A stretch of DNA of 64,000 bases, from assembly GCA_037045535.1 (NCBI GenBank), contig JBAOHI010000082.1, positions 496,001 through 560,000 of the forward strand. The letters run 5' to 3'. The notes under the pieces were generated by a model. It searched no databases. It was not told the DNA's origin and was given only the letters and a program-made list of their open reading frames with translations. Source of the DNA: Competibacter_A sp037045535 (GTDB lineage Bacteria > Pseudomonadota > Gammaproteobacteria > Competibacterales > Competibacteraceae). A program made the position numbers and the translations under genes. Below, piece after piece: positions 51,042 through 59,990 of this stretch. Every line of letters starts with the position of its first letter. Positions within the stretch are counted from its first letter, which is position 1.

Positions 51042-51923
51042 ATGGCAGAGAACCGATATCTCCTGAACGCGCAACTGGCGCAGATGCTCAAGGGTGGCGT
51101 CATCATGGACGTGGTCAACGTGGAACAGGCCCAGATCGCCCAGGAAGCAGGTGCGGTGGCGGTCATGGCCCTGGAACGCGTGCCGGCCGATATCCGCAAG
51201 CAGGGCGGCGTTGCGCGCATGTCCGATCCCGGCCTGATCAAGGCGATCAAGGAAGCCGTCACGATTCCGGTCATGGCCAAGGCGCGCATCGGCCATTTCG
51301 TGGAAGCGCAGATTTTGCAAGCCCTCAAGATTGACTACATCGACGAAAGCGAAGTGCTGACGCCGGCCGACGAGGACTGCCACATCGACAAAACCCGGTT
51401 CGATATTCCTTTCGTGTGCGGCGCCCGCAACCTGGGCGAGGCCTTGCGCCGAGTCGCCGAAGGCGCGGCGATGATTCGCACCAAGGGCGAGGCGGGCACC
51501 GGTGACGTGGTGGAGGCGGTGCGCCACATGCGGACCATGAACCGTGAGATCCGCCAGTTGGCGAACATGCCCACGGAAGAGATCATGAGCTTTGCCAAGG
51601 TCAACGGCATCCCCTACGAACTGGCGCTGGAGGTCAAAAAGCTGGGTCGCTTGCCGGTAGTCAATTTCGCCGCCGGTGGTATCGCCACGCCGGCCGACGC
51701 AGCGCTGATGATGCAATTGGGATGCGATGGCGTATTCGTGGGCTCCGGCATTTTCAAATCGGCCGATCCAGCGCGCCGTGCCAGGGCCATCGTCAAGGCC
51801 ACGGCTTTTTACGACGATCCCGAGAAGCTGTTGGAAGTTTCGATGGATCTGGGTGACCCGATGCCGGGTCTGAGCGTGGCCAGCATGCCCGACGAGGATC
51901 GGTTGGCGGGACGCGGCTGGTGA
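51042..51923 (+). CDS. pdxS: Pyridoxal 5'-phosphate synthase subunit PdxS
   Basis: 293 residues, typical. ATG at 51042 is chosen because the family N-terminus starts there (the frame is open about 37 codons upstream). Signatures: LKGGVIMDVVNVEQAQIAQ with the catalytic Asp, AVAVMALERVPADIR with the active-site Lys position region, VMAKARIGHFVEAQIL with the Schiff-base Lys, RTKGEAGTGDVVEAVRHMR, and NFAAGGIATPADAALMMQLG. It builds PLP from ribose 5-phosphate, glyceraldehyde 3-phosphate and ammonia supplied by PdxT. The stop overlaps pdxT. The upstream region has a TATACT at 50956-50961 that may be a -10 element. Confidence 0.96.
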   Translation: MAENRYLLNAQLAQMLKGGVIMDVVNVEQAQIAQEAGAVAVMALERVPADIRKQGGVARMSDPGLIKAIKEAVTIPVMAKARIGHFVEAQILQALKIDYIDESEVLTPADEDCHIDKTRFDIPFVCGARNLGEALRRVAEGAAMIRTKGEAGTGDVVEAVRHMRTMNREIRQLANMPTEEIMSFAKVNGIPYELALEVKKLGRLPVVNFAAGGIATPADAALMMQLGCDGVFVGSGIFKSADPARRARAIVKATAFYDDPEKLLEVSMDLGDPMPGLSVASMPDEDRLAGRGW

Positions 51924-52582
51924 TGCAGGCCGGCTCCGGCACGCTTGGCGTTCTGGATTTGCAGGGCGGAGTACAGGAGCATCTCGATCACTTGCGGCGG
52001 ATTGGCGTGACCGCGCGAACCGTCAAGCGTGCTGCTGAACTGGAGGGTTTGGCGGGACTGATCATCCCCGGTGGCGAGAGCACCTGTCTGTCACGGTTGC
52101 TGAACCTTTTTGGTCTGGACGACGCGATCCAGCGGGCCTACAGCGATGGTTTGAAGCTGTGGGGCACCTGCGCCGGGGCTATTTTGCTGGCTAGCGAAAA
52201 CGTTGGTGAAACGCCGTTTCTCGGCTTGATCGACATCGCGGTTAACCGCAATGCCTTCGGCAGCCAGTTGGACAGCTTCAATCGCGAAATGGTGGTGCCA
52301 GCGGTGGCGCACGAGCCGATTCCGCTGACCTTTATCCGCGCACCCAAAATCGTGCGGGTTGGAGATGGCGTGCGGGTGTTGCTGCAACTGGATGACTATG
52401 TCGCGGCAGCGGAAGACGACCGGATTTTGGTGACCGTGTTTCACCCCGAACTAACGCCCAGTCTGGCGTTTCATCGCTATTTCGCCCGCAAGTGCGGTTT
52501 GGATCTGGGGAAAACGGGCGTTGCTAGCGTCGATCCCGACTGGACCCCACAAAGCTGGATGCACTTTTCCCATCATGTCTGA
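51923..52582 (+). CDS. pdxT: Pyridoxal 5'-phosphate synthase glutaminase subunit PdxT
   Basis: 219 residues from ATG overlapping the pdxS stop (TGATG); a GTG one codon earlier is also possible. Class I glutaminase: IIPGGESTCLSRLL oxyanion strand, the nucleophile Cys in LWGTCAGAILLA (about residue 80) and the His-Glu pair in TVFHPELTPS. It hydrolyses glutamine and channels ammonia to PdxS in a 12+12 complex. The tail after the His region is about 20 residues longer than the shortest PdxT. Confidence 0.95.
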   Translation: MQAGSGTLGVLDLQGGVQEHLDHLRRIGVTARTVKRAAELEGLAGLIIPGGESTCLSRLLNLFGLDDAIQRAYSDGLKLWGTCAGAILLASENVGETPFLGLIDIAVNRNAFGSQLDSFNREMVVPAVAHEPIPLTFIRAPKIVRVGDGVRVLLQLDDYVAAAEDDRILVTVFHPELTPSLAFHRYFARKCGLDLGKTGVASVDPDWTPQSWMHFSHHV

Positions 52583-52599
52583 GCCTGGGGAGAGCTGCG

Positions 52600-53218
52600 G
52601 TGGAGGATTCCGCCCTTCCCGTCGAGTCCGCCGATCACACCCGCCTGACCGCCCGCCGCAAGGCCGGCTACGAGCGCAAGCAGGCCCGTGCTGTCCACGA
52701 GAAGGGGCTGTTGATCGTTGTTCACCGGCCCCGGCAAAGGCAAAACCACCGCTGCTTTCGGCATGGCGCTGCGAGCCATCGGGCACGGCATGCAGGTCGG
52801 CGTGGTGCAGTTTATCAAGGGTGGGCAGGACAGCGCCGAACGGACGGTGCTGAGTCGCTTCGAAAACGTCGATTTTCGCACCATCGGCGACGGGTTTACC
52901 TGGCTGACCCAGAACCGGGAGCAGGATGTTGCGACCGCCGAACGCGCTTGGGCCGAAGCGGAACGGATGATCGGCGATTCCCGCTACGATTTGGTGATTC
53001 TGGACGAACTCAACCCGGTGCTGAAATACGGCTATCTCGATCTCGGGCGAATTCTCGAAACTCTCGATAGGCGCCGTCCGCAGCTCCATGTCGTCGCGAC
53101 TGGACGGCACGCTCCGCAAGCGCTGGTGGAGTTGGCCGACCTGGTCAGCGACGTTCGCAACGTGAAACATCCCTACCGAGAGCAAGGCGTCAAAGCGCAA
53201 AAGGGGATCGAGTTCTGA
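52600..53218 (+). pseudogene. cobO: Cob(I)alamin adenosyltransferase (CobO/BtuR type), frameshifted at the P-loop
   Basis: From GTG at 52600 (GGGGAGAG ribosome site 6 bases upstream) the first frame reads the family N-terminus, TARRKAGYERKQARAVHEKG and LLIV, then derails. The rest, FTGPGKGKTTAAFGMALRAI through YDLVILDELNPVLKYG to KHPYREQGVKAQKGIEF, follows in the next frame. Removing one G at 52720 joins them as LLIVFTGPGKGKTT, giving about 205 residues, the normal size with the P-loop intact. The enzyme adenosylates cob(I)alamin or a,c-diamide. A single extra base in the most conserved motif suggests sequence error more than decay, since everything else is preserved. It starts 17 bp after pdxT. 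Confidence 0.85.
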
Positions 53219-53247
53219 TCGCGATTGCCGGGCAGATGTTTGACGGC

Positions 53248-53994
53248 TCAAGGTGCCAGATGGAGCAATCGGACAATCAGCGGTGCCAACAGGGTAGTCA
53301 ACAGGGCGTTCAAGCCAATAGCTAGCCCGGAAAAAGCGCCCGCCAGCGTGCTGATTTGAAACGCTCGGGCTGTGCCGATGCCATGCGCCGCCACGCCAAT
53401 GGCGAAACCTTTGACGGCGTCGTCCTGAATCCGTAGCCATTCCAGCAGTGCCGGTGCGGCGACGGCGCCGACGATCCCGGTCAGAATCACCATGACCGCC
53501 GTCAGCGAGGGCAGGCCGCCGATCTTTTCGGCAATCCCCATCGCTACCGGTGTGGTCACCGACTTGGGCGCCAAGGACAGCAGGGTACGCGGCGATCCAC
53601 CCAGCAGCCAAGCGATGCCGATAGCCGAAAGGATGGCGGTCAACGAACCCGATACCAGGCCAACGATGATCGGTAAAAGCAGCCGCCGCACTCGTTCCCA
53701 GTGGATATAGAGCGGTATCGCCAGCGCCACGGTCGCCGGACCGAGCAGAAAATGGATGAATTGCGCGCCGGAAAAATAGGTGCTGTAGGAGGTACCGGTG
53801 AGCAGCAGGAGCAGAACCAGCAAGGTGATTGCCAGCGCCACCGGGTTGAACAGCGCCCGACCGCCGCTCCGCTGGAACAGCCATTGTCCGGCCAGGTAGA
53901 CCCCCAAGGTAACGGTTAGCCACAACAGGGGCGAACTGGCCAGATACACCCAAATACCGCCGAAGATTCTATCCATCTTGCCGATTCCCGTCAC
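53248..53994 (-). CDS. lrgB: LrgB/CidB family membrane protein
   Basis: 248 residues with about seven to eight membrane segments. Family patterns: FNPVALAITLLVLLL, GPATVALAIPLYIHWERVRR, LAPKSVTTPVAMGIAEKIGGLPSLTAV and AHGIGTARAFQ. LrgAB/CidAB proteins affect cell lysis and export of small metabolites such as pyruvate or glycolate in various bacteria. It overlaps lrgA by 4 bases; both are read on the minus strand. Confidence 0.9.
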   Translation of the reverse strand: MTGIGKMDRIFGGIWVYLASSPLLWLTVTLGVYLAGQWLFQRSGGRALFNPVALAITLLVLLLLLTGTSYSTYFSGAQFIHFLLGPATVALAIPLYIHWERVRRLLLPIIVGLVSGSLTAILSAIGIAWLLGGSPRTLLSLAPKSVTTPVAMGIAEKIGGLPSLTAVMVILTGIVGAVAAPALLEWLRIQDDAVKGFAIGVAAHGIGTARAFQISTLAGAFSGLAIGLNALLTTLLAPLIVRLLHLAP

Positions 53995-54329
53995 GATGGC
54001 GAACGAAAGACTCGCATCACCAAAGCGGTGATAGCGACCGTGATCAATGTGCTAACCACCAACGCGACTGCCAAGGCTAGCCATTCTTCCCTCAGCAATG
54101 CCCCATATTGGATGACGCCGACACCGGCGGGGATGAATAGCAGCGACAAATGCGACAGCAGGGTTTGCGCGGTGGTGCGCAGGGCGTCGGGTAACTCCTC
54201 GCGCCACAGGAGCGCCAGAAACAACAATACCATGCCGATCACCGGCCCCGGAGCCGGTATGCCGGTCAACTGAACCAGCACCTCGCCGATCAATTGGAAC
54301 GCCAACAGTACCGCCAGCGCGCCGATCAT
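53991..54329 (-). CDS. lrgA: LrgA/CidA family holin-like protein
   Basis: 112 residues with four membrane segments. The family core is QLIGEVLVQLTGIPAPGPVIGMVLLFLALL, SLLFIPAGVGVIQYGALL. It pairs with LrgB; the two genes overlap by 4 bases. Regulation is not visible and no LytTR/LysR-type regulator is next to it. Confidence 0.9.
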   Translation of the reverse strand: MIGALAVLLAFQLIGEVLVQLTGIPAPGPVIGMVLLFLALLWREELPDALRTTAQTLLSHLSLLFIPAGVGVIQYGALLREEWLALAVALVVSTLITVAITALVMRVFRSPS

Positions 54330-54374
54330 GTTGCTGGCACCATTCGAGTTTGGAAATTCGGCAACATCGCGATT

Positions 54375-55091
54375 TTAAGGTCGAATTTCGATTGGCGTGC
54401 CGTCAGGGATAGCGCGCCAGAGTTCTTCGATTTCGGTGTTGGTCACCGCAATGCAACCCGCCGTCCAGTCCCGTAGCAGATGGAGCCGGCCGAGCGAATC
54501 CATTCCCTTGGGGAGACCGTGAATCATGATGTCTCCGCCAGCCGAGCGTTTTTGTTTGGCAGCGTAAGCAGCGTCGCCGGGGTTGGGATAAGAAATGTGC
54601 AAGGCACGGTAATAGTCGCTGTTTTTCTTGCGAGAATCGATCCTATAGCGGCCTTCCGGGGTTTTGTTGTCGCCTTGGAACTGTTTGGGGCCGTCGGGTT
54701 GCCGGCCCAAGGCGATGTCGTAAGACTTAAGTGGTTTGTGGTTGCGAAACAGGGTTAGCCGGCGAGCTTTTTTCTCCACCAATATCCAGTCAGCGATGCC
54801 GACGGGTGGAAGAGAATGGTCGGGCAGTTTGGGAGGACGAGGTTTGGTTTCCAAGGTGGCAATCCGGTCGGGAGGCGTTTTAGTCGGCGGTGGTTGATCC
54901 GGTGGTTGAGGCGATTGTGGAACGGTTGTCGCCGATGGCGCACGGTTGGCGGGAATGGGCGAGGTAGGGCGGGTTGGAGTGGTTGCGATGGTGGGCGGGG
55001 TCGGCGGCGGGCGAAGATAGCGGTAGAGCAGGATGCCACCGTTGGTGGTCGTCAAGGCCAGTGTGATGAGTAGGACGGTTCGAAGCTTCAT
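54375..55091 (-). CDS. L,D-transpeptidase (YkuD family)
   Basis: 238 residues. An N-terminal membrane anchor (about 5-22) is followed by a Pro/Thr-rich spacer (about 28-90) and the catalytic domain: DWILVEKKARRLTLF, NKTPEGRYRIDSRKKNSDYY, and the active site IMIHGLPKG with the His and DWTAGCIAVTNTEIEEL with the Cys. It should act in the periplasm on peptidoglycan cross-links or on lipoprotein attachment. It stands alone near lrgAB. Confidence 0.9.
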   Translation of the reverse strand: MKLRTVLLITLALTTTNGGILLYRYLRPPPTPPTIATTPTRPTSPIPANRAPSATTVPQSPQPPDQPPPTKTPPDRIATLETKPRPPKLPDHSLPPVGIADWILVEKKARRLTLFRNHKPLKSYDIALGRQPDGPKQFQGDNKTPEGRYRIDSRKKNSDYYRALHISYPNPGDAAYAAKQKRSAGGDIMIHGLPKGMDSLGRLHLLRDWTAGCIAVTNTEIEELWRAIPDGTPIEIRP

Positions 55092-55161
55092 GGCCGATTG
55101 GGCAATCGATCAGAAAAAGCGTGGTGGGGTGTGAGTTTCGCGAAAATATTATCTGAAAGGT

Positions 55162-56622
55162 TCAGCTGGTCAACAACTCTTCCAGCAAGTGCAAATTCAG
55201 ATGCGCTTCAATCGCATCCGCCAGCCGGTTGATCCCTTCCTCGCGCAATTGCCGGTAATCGGGCGTTTCCCGCACCGCCAGGCCGGCCCAGCGCAGCAGT
55301 GCATCGCGGGCTGGCGCGGCGTCGAACAGCCCGTGCAGATACGTGCCGAGCAATTGCCCATCGCCCGACAGTGTTCCGTCCGGGCGACCATCGGTCAGCT
55401 GAGCAGCAGGACGTGCCAACGCCGGGCCGGTGCTGATGCCGGCATGGATTTCGTAGCCGGTCACGAAGGCATCGTCGAGCAGCAATCGACCTTCGACCCG
55501 ATGCAGTTGTTTTTCCGGTTCCAGCGTGGTTTCAAAGTCCAGAAAGCCGAGGCCCGGACTGCTGCCCGGTTCGCCTTCCAAACCTGCCGGGTCATGGACC
55601 CAGCGCCCCAGCATTTGAAAGCCGCCGCAAATGCCGATGACTTTGCCGCCGTAGCGCAGATGGCGATGGATATCTTTATCCCAACCCTGTTCGCGCAACC
55701 TTTTTAAGTCGCCGCGCGTACTTTTGCTGCCGGGTAGGATGATGAGATCGGCGGGCGGAATGGCCTCGCCCGGTCGTACCCAGCGTACTTCGACTTGGGG
55801 ATGCAAGCGCAACGGATCGAGGTCGGTGTGATTGCTGATCCGCGCCAACACCGGCACCGCGACCCGCAGCCGCTCGGCGTCCTTGGCGATGCCGGGTTCG
55901 CGGGGCAGGGCGTCTTCGGCTTCGAGATGCAGCCCTTGCAGGTAGGGCAGCACACCCAATACCGGCTTGCCAGTCTCCTGGGTCAGCCAGTCCAGCCCCG
56001 GCGTCAGCAAGCTGACATCGCCCCGAAAGCGATTGATGATGAGGCCGGTGATGCGGGCCCGTTCGCTGGGCGCCAGCAGGGCTAGCGTGCCGTACAGATG
56101 AGCGAACACGCCGCCTCGGTCGATATCGCTGACCAGCCACACCGGACAGTCCACCGCCTCGGCGAAGCCCATGTTGGCGATGTCCTTGTCACGTAGGTTG
56201 ATTTCCGCTGGACTGCCGGCGCCTTCCACCAGCACGAAGTCGTAGGCCGCACGCAGCCGCTCGTAGGATTCCAGCACCGCCCGCATCGCCACCGGCTTGT
56301 AGTCGTGATAGTGGCGAGCGTCCATGTTGGCCAGCGCCTTGCCGTGGATGATGATTTGGGCACCGATGTCGGTGTTGGGCTTGAGCAGCACCGGGTTCAT
56401 GTCGGTATGCGGTTCCAGAAACGCGGCTTGCGCTTGCACGGCTTGGGCGCGGCCGATTTCACCGCCATCGACAGTGACGGCGCTGTTAAGGGCCATATTC
56501 TGCGGTTTGAACGGAACCACCCGCACGCCGCGCCGCGCCAGCAATCGGCACAGACCGGCGACCATGACGCTTTTGCCGGCGTCGGAGGTGGTACCCTGGA
56601 TCATGAGGGTTTCAGCATTCAT
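55162..56622 (-). CDS. cobQ: Cobyric acid synthase CobQ/CbiP
   Basis: 486 residues, full length. ATP-dependent amidoligase part: IQGTTSDAGKSVMVAGLCRLL (P-loop-like), FKPQNMALNSAVTVDGGEIG, VEGAGSPAEINLRDKDIANMG. Glutaminase part: LPGSKSTRGDLKRLR, the nucleophile Cys in GICGGFQMLG (about residue 335) and the His in YLHGLFD. It amidates b, d, e and g carboxyls of adenosylcobyrinic acid a,c-diamide. It is separated from the other cobalamin genes but shares the region with cobO. Confidence 0.95.
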   Translation of the reverse strand: MNAETLMIQGTTSDAGKSVMVAGLCRLLARRGVRVVPFKPQNMALNSAVTVDGGEIGRAQAVQAQAAFLEPHTDMNPVLLKPNTDIGAQIIIHGKALANMDARHYHDYKPVAMRAVLESYERLRAAYDFVLVEGAGSPAEINLRDKDIANMGFAEAVDCPVWLVSDIDRGGVFAHLYGTLALLAPSERARITGLIINRFRGDVSLLTPGLDWLTQETGKPVLGVLPYLQGLHLEAEDALPREPGIAKDAERLRVAVPVLARISNHTDLDPLRLHPQVEVRWVRPGEAIPPADLIILPGSKSTRGDLKRLREQGWDKDIHRHLRYGGKVIGICGGFQMLGRWVHDPAGLEGEPGSSPGLGFLDFETTLEPEKQLHRVEGRLLLDDAFVTGYEIHAGISTGPALARPAAQLTDGRPDGTLSGDGQLLGTYLHGLFDAAPARDALLRWAGLAVRETPDYRQLREEGINRLADAIEAHLNLHLLEELLTS

Positions 56623-56677
56623 GGGGGTTCGTGAGATTCACCGGCGAGATGCGGAGCGTACGTTACAGGGAATTTTC

Positions 56678-57742
56678 CTATTCTGACGTCGAAAAAGTTT
56701 TGCCAGCTTCCAGCAGCGGCTCGGCATTGATGCCCTCGACCTGGCCGGTGCTATATGTCGCTCGTGCTGCGCTGGCAGTTGAGTTGGACTTGATGATGCT
56801 ACCTTCAAAACTGGTCGAGCAATTGCTATAGGAACAACTGCCAAAATATTCGTATTGAATGGTGATGGCGACCGTCTGGCTGGGGAAACTGCCTTGGTAT
56901 TTGAAATACGACTCGCCCCGGCAATTGCCAGAAGTTTGCACAAGGCGCCCGGATACCAACGAGAAATTCCCTAGCGAATCCACCGTTCCAGAAACGGACA
57001 AAGTACCGCTTTCGGTTCCGCTCAATTGGGAGTTATTTTGAGTCAGCTTTAATTCGCTTTTGGTCTGCTGGCTGACTGAGAACGAGCAGCTATTTTGAGT
57101 TTGTGAAACCGTCGAATTGTAGACGCCGCTGTAGTCGGTTGCCGGGGACTGACCGGTCGGGGTGATCTGAGCGATGACGAACCCTTGAGCCTCAGCACGC
57201 CAGTCTAACCTCACGTCGTAGATTTTACCGTCGGCGGTCATGTTCTTCAGGGAAATGGATCGCGTGTCGAAAGTTCCGCTAGCCCCTCCCAGGTTGACGT
57301 TCGCCGGATCGGCGATGTAGGGATTGTCGAAGCGGGTCACATTAAAATTGGTCGTTGTCTCGTAGTTGACGCCCTCCCGATCCACGGCCCGAACCTGGAT
57401 GGCGTGAGAGCCGGCCGACAGGTTGGAGTAATTAAAAGCCATTGAAAATCCAGAATTTTTTGAATTCGGGTAGCTAGGGTATTGATTGCCCACATCATCG
57501 CGCAACCCACCGACCGGCACGTTGGTCGCAAACGTGCCATCCACATACAATTCCACATGATCGATTCCCGCCGATCCGACCACCCAGCCGCGCAGGTTCG
57601 ATATGCCACTATAAGTGCTGCCGGCAGCGGGTTCTTCCACGGCGAGGAGGATGTCGCCCGCCCAGACCGGTGCAGCGATCATCAGGTTCGAACCGAGCGC
57701 CAGCGCGCCGAGCAGGGAAAAGCCGATTTTTGTCAGGGTCAT
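56678..57742 (-). CDS. Exported protein with an Ig-like/bacterial surface domain
   Basis: 354 residues from ATG at 57742, chosen because a signal peptide begins there (MTLTKIGFSLLGALALGSN, cleavage after VWAG); the frame is open about 25 codons upstream. Residues about 28-130 form an Ig-like beta domain: EEPAAGSTYSGISNLRGWVV, HVELYVDGTFATNVPVGG and AGSHAIQVRAVDREG. The rest is Ser/Asn/Thr-rich and beta-strand-like with Cys pairs (GSCSYSNCSTS). Probably exposed outside the cell. Function unknown. Confidence 0.75.
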   Translation of the reverse strand: MTLTKIGFSLLGALALGSNLMIAAPVWAGDILLAVEEPAAGSTYSGISNLRGWVVGSAGIDHVELYVDGTFATNVPVGGLRDDVGNQYPSYPNSKNSGFSMAFNYSNLSAGSHAIQVRAVDREGVNYETTTNFNVTRFDNPYIADPANVNLGGASGTFDTRSISLKNMTADGKIYDVRLDWRAEAQGFVIAQITPTGQSPATDYSGVYNSTVSQTQNSCSFSVSQQTKSELKLTQNNSQLSGTESGTLSVSGTVDSLGNFSLVSGRLVQTSGNCRGESYFKYQGSFPSQTVAITIQYEYFGSCSYSNCSTSFEGSIIKSNSTASAARATYSTGQVEGINAEPLLEAGKTFSTSE

Positions 57743-58039
57743 GCTAAGTTGCTCCACCGGTGATGAGTCTTGATCGACCAATACACGATAGCCGTTTTGC
57801 CGCAAACGGCAATCCACCGCGAACCGGGGTGTCTAACAGCGAACCGCGATGTTCGACCGGTTTTGTCTAAACGGATCGCTCATCGGCCAACTATCCCGAT
57901 ATCGATCGGCAGGACTTTGAATTAACTGGCTATTTTTATCGATTTAGAGTGATTATTCTAGGAATTGCCTTTAGGTTTTCAGCAGGGTGTCGTTCGCTAT
58001 CAGCGCAGTACAAGCCTAACGCAACTCAGGATTACGCCC

Positions 58040-59842
58040 ATGCCCAGTTATACCGCTCCCGTACGCGATATGCGGTTCATCCTGCATGAGCTGCTCAAGA
58101 TCGACCGTTACAATAACCTATTGCCCGGCTTTGCGGAGGCGACGCCGGATACGGTCACGGCCATTTTGGAAGGTGCTGCCCGACTGAGCCAGGAAATTCT
58201 GCAACCGCTGAACAAAGTTGGTGACCGCGAAGGTTGTCGGCTGGAAAACGGCAGGGTCATTACCCCCAGCGGTTTTAAAGAAGCCTACCTCGCCGTAGTC
58301 GAGGACGGCTGGGCCAGCCTGGTCGGCGAGCCCGAATACGGTGGTCAGGGGTTGCCCTACGTGTTGGGGATGGCGGTCAGCGAAATGATGGCCTCTGCCA
58401 ACATAGCCTTTGCCATGTACCCTGGCTTGACTGGCGGTGCCATGGAGGCTATCGAAATCGGTGGCACCGAGGAGCAGAAAGCCCTCTACTTACCGAAGAT
58501 GATTTCCGGCCAGTGGACCGGCACCATGAATCTGACCGAATCGCACTGCGGTACCGATCTGGGCCTATTGCGGACCAAGGCTGAGCCGCAGTCGGATGGC
58601 ACCTATCGTATTACCGGCACCAAGATCTTTATTTCAGCCGGCGAGCACGATCTGGCCGAGAACATCGTCCATCTGGTACTGGCTAGAATCCCCGGCGGCC
58701 CGGAGGGCGTCAAGGGTATCAGCCTGTTCATCGTGCCCAAGTGGCTGGTTCAGCCCGATGGCACTCTCGGCGACCGCAACGCTGTGAATTGCGGTGCGCT
58801 GGAAGAGAAGATGGGTATCCATGGCAACGCCACTTGCGTGATGAACTACGACAGCGCGGTCGGTTACCTGCTCGGCCAGGAACACAAGGGGCTGCGGACC
58901 ATGTTTATCATGATGAACGCGGCTCGACTGGTCGTGGCGTTGCAGGGTTTGAGCCAGGCGGAAGTCGCCTATCAGAATGCCTTGGCCTATTGTAAGGAAC
59001 GCTTACAGGGCCGCTCACCGCAGGGCGCGAAGTATCCCGATCAGCCGGCTGACCCGATCATCGTTCATCCCGATATCCGCCGGATGCTGATGACAGTCAA
59101 GGTGTTCAAGGAAGGGGCACGAGCGCTGGCCTACTGGGCCGGCTTGATGGTCGATATCATCCGCAAGCATCCCGATCCCGAGACGCGGCAGAAAACCGAG
59201 GATTTGCTAGGCTTGTTGACTCCGGTGTTGAAGGCGTATCTCACCGACACGGGTTTCAACTCAGTGAACTTGTGCTTGCAGTGCTTCGGCGGTTACGGCT
59301 ACATCGCCGAATCGGGCATGGAGCAGTTCGTGCGCGACGTTCGCATTACCCAGATTTACGAGGGCGCCAACGGCATTCAAGCCTTGGATCTGACCGGCCG
59401 CAAGTTGCCGGCCAACCGGGGTCGGGCGATTCAGTTGTTCCTCGCGCTGGTAGGCGGGTTCTGCGAGAAGCACAAAGACAGCGCTGCGCTGTCACCTTTC
59501 ATCAAACCACTGAGCGAGGCGCTGGAGCGGCTGATCGAGGCCACCCAATGGCTGATGCAACAGGCGCTTGCCGATCCGGACAACGGCGGTGCGGTGTCGA
59601 TGGATTATCTGTACATCATGGCGCTGGTGACGCTGGGCTATCAGTGGGCGCAAGTTGCTCGCGTTTGCGAGAACCCACTGTCCAAGCCCGACGATGACAG
59701 CTTCGACCGGGCTTTTTACCAAAGCAAATGGGTGTGCGCGAAGTTCTTCATGGAGAAAGTGTTGCCGGAAACGATGTCGCACTTGGCCAAAATTCGGGCC
59801 GGCGCCGATTCTCTGATGACCCTGCCGGCCGAGGCGTTCTAG
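58040..59842 (+). CDS. Acyl-CoA dehydrogenase, large (DmdC-like) type
   Basis: 600 residues. ATG at 58040 is chosen because the family N-terminus (YTAPVRDMRFILHELL) follows; the frame is open 25 codons upstream. FAD/substrate features: GEPEYGGQGLPYVLGMAVSEM, WTGTMNLTESHCGTDLG, ITGTKIFISAGEHDL, then the helical domain with GLRTMFIMMNAARL and QCFGGYGYIAESG, followed by the extra C-terminal domain of this subfamily. It resembles 3-methylmercaptopropionyl-CoA dehydrogenase and long FadE-like enzymes. It oxidises an acyl-CoA thioester to the enoyl-CoA, passing electrons to ETF. Stand-alone gene; substrate not known. Confidence 0.88.
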   Translation: MPSYTAPVRDMRFILHELLKIDRYNNLLPGFAEATPDTVTAILEGAARLSQEILQPLNKVGDREGCRLENGRVITPSGFKEAYLAVVEDGWASLVGEPEYGGQGLPYVLGMAVSEMMASANIAFAMYPGLTGGAMEAIEIGGTEEQKALYLPKMISGQWTGTMNLTESHCGTDLGLLRTKAEPQSDGTYRITGTKIFISAGEHDLAENIVHLVLARIPGGPEGVKGISLFIVPKWLVQPDGTLGDRNAVNCGALEEKMGIHGNATCVMNYDSAVGYLLGQEHKGLRTMFIMMNAARLVVALQGLSQAEVAYQNALAYCKERLQGRSPQGAKYPDQPADPIIVHPDIRRMLMTVKVFKEGARALAYWAGLMVDIIRKHPDPETRQKTEDLLGLLTPVLKAYLTDTGFNSVNLCLQCFGGYGYIAESGMEQFVRDVRITQIYEGANGIQALDLTGRKLPANRGRAIQLFLALVGGFCEKHKDSAALSPFIKPLSEALERLIEATQWLMQQALADPDNGGAVSMDYLYIMALVTLGYQWAQVARVCENPLSKPDDDSFDRAFYQSKWVCAKFFMEKVLPETMSHLAKIRAGADSLMTLPAEAF

Positions 59843-59990
59843 GGCCGATCGTTACAGGAGCTTCACCTCGGGGTTGCTTAGCCAGCTTTAGCCGGTGCAG
59901 GAAAGAGGGCTAGGAGAGGGTGTCGCCCGCGACGCTCACCCATCGACCTGTGACAGGTTTCTGGCCAACCTCGCGACGCTACCACAGCCG

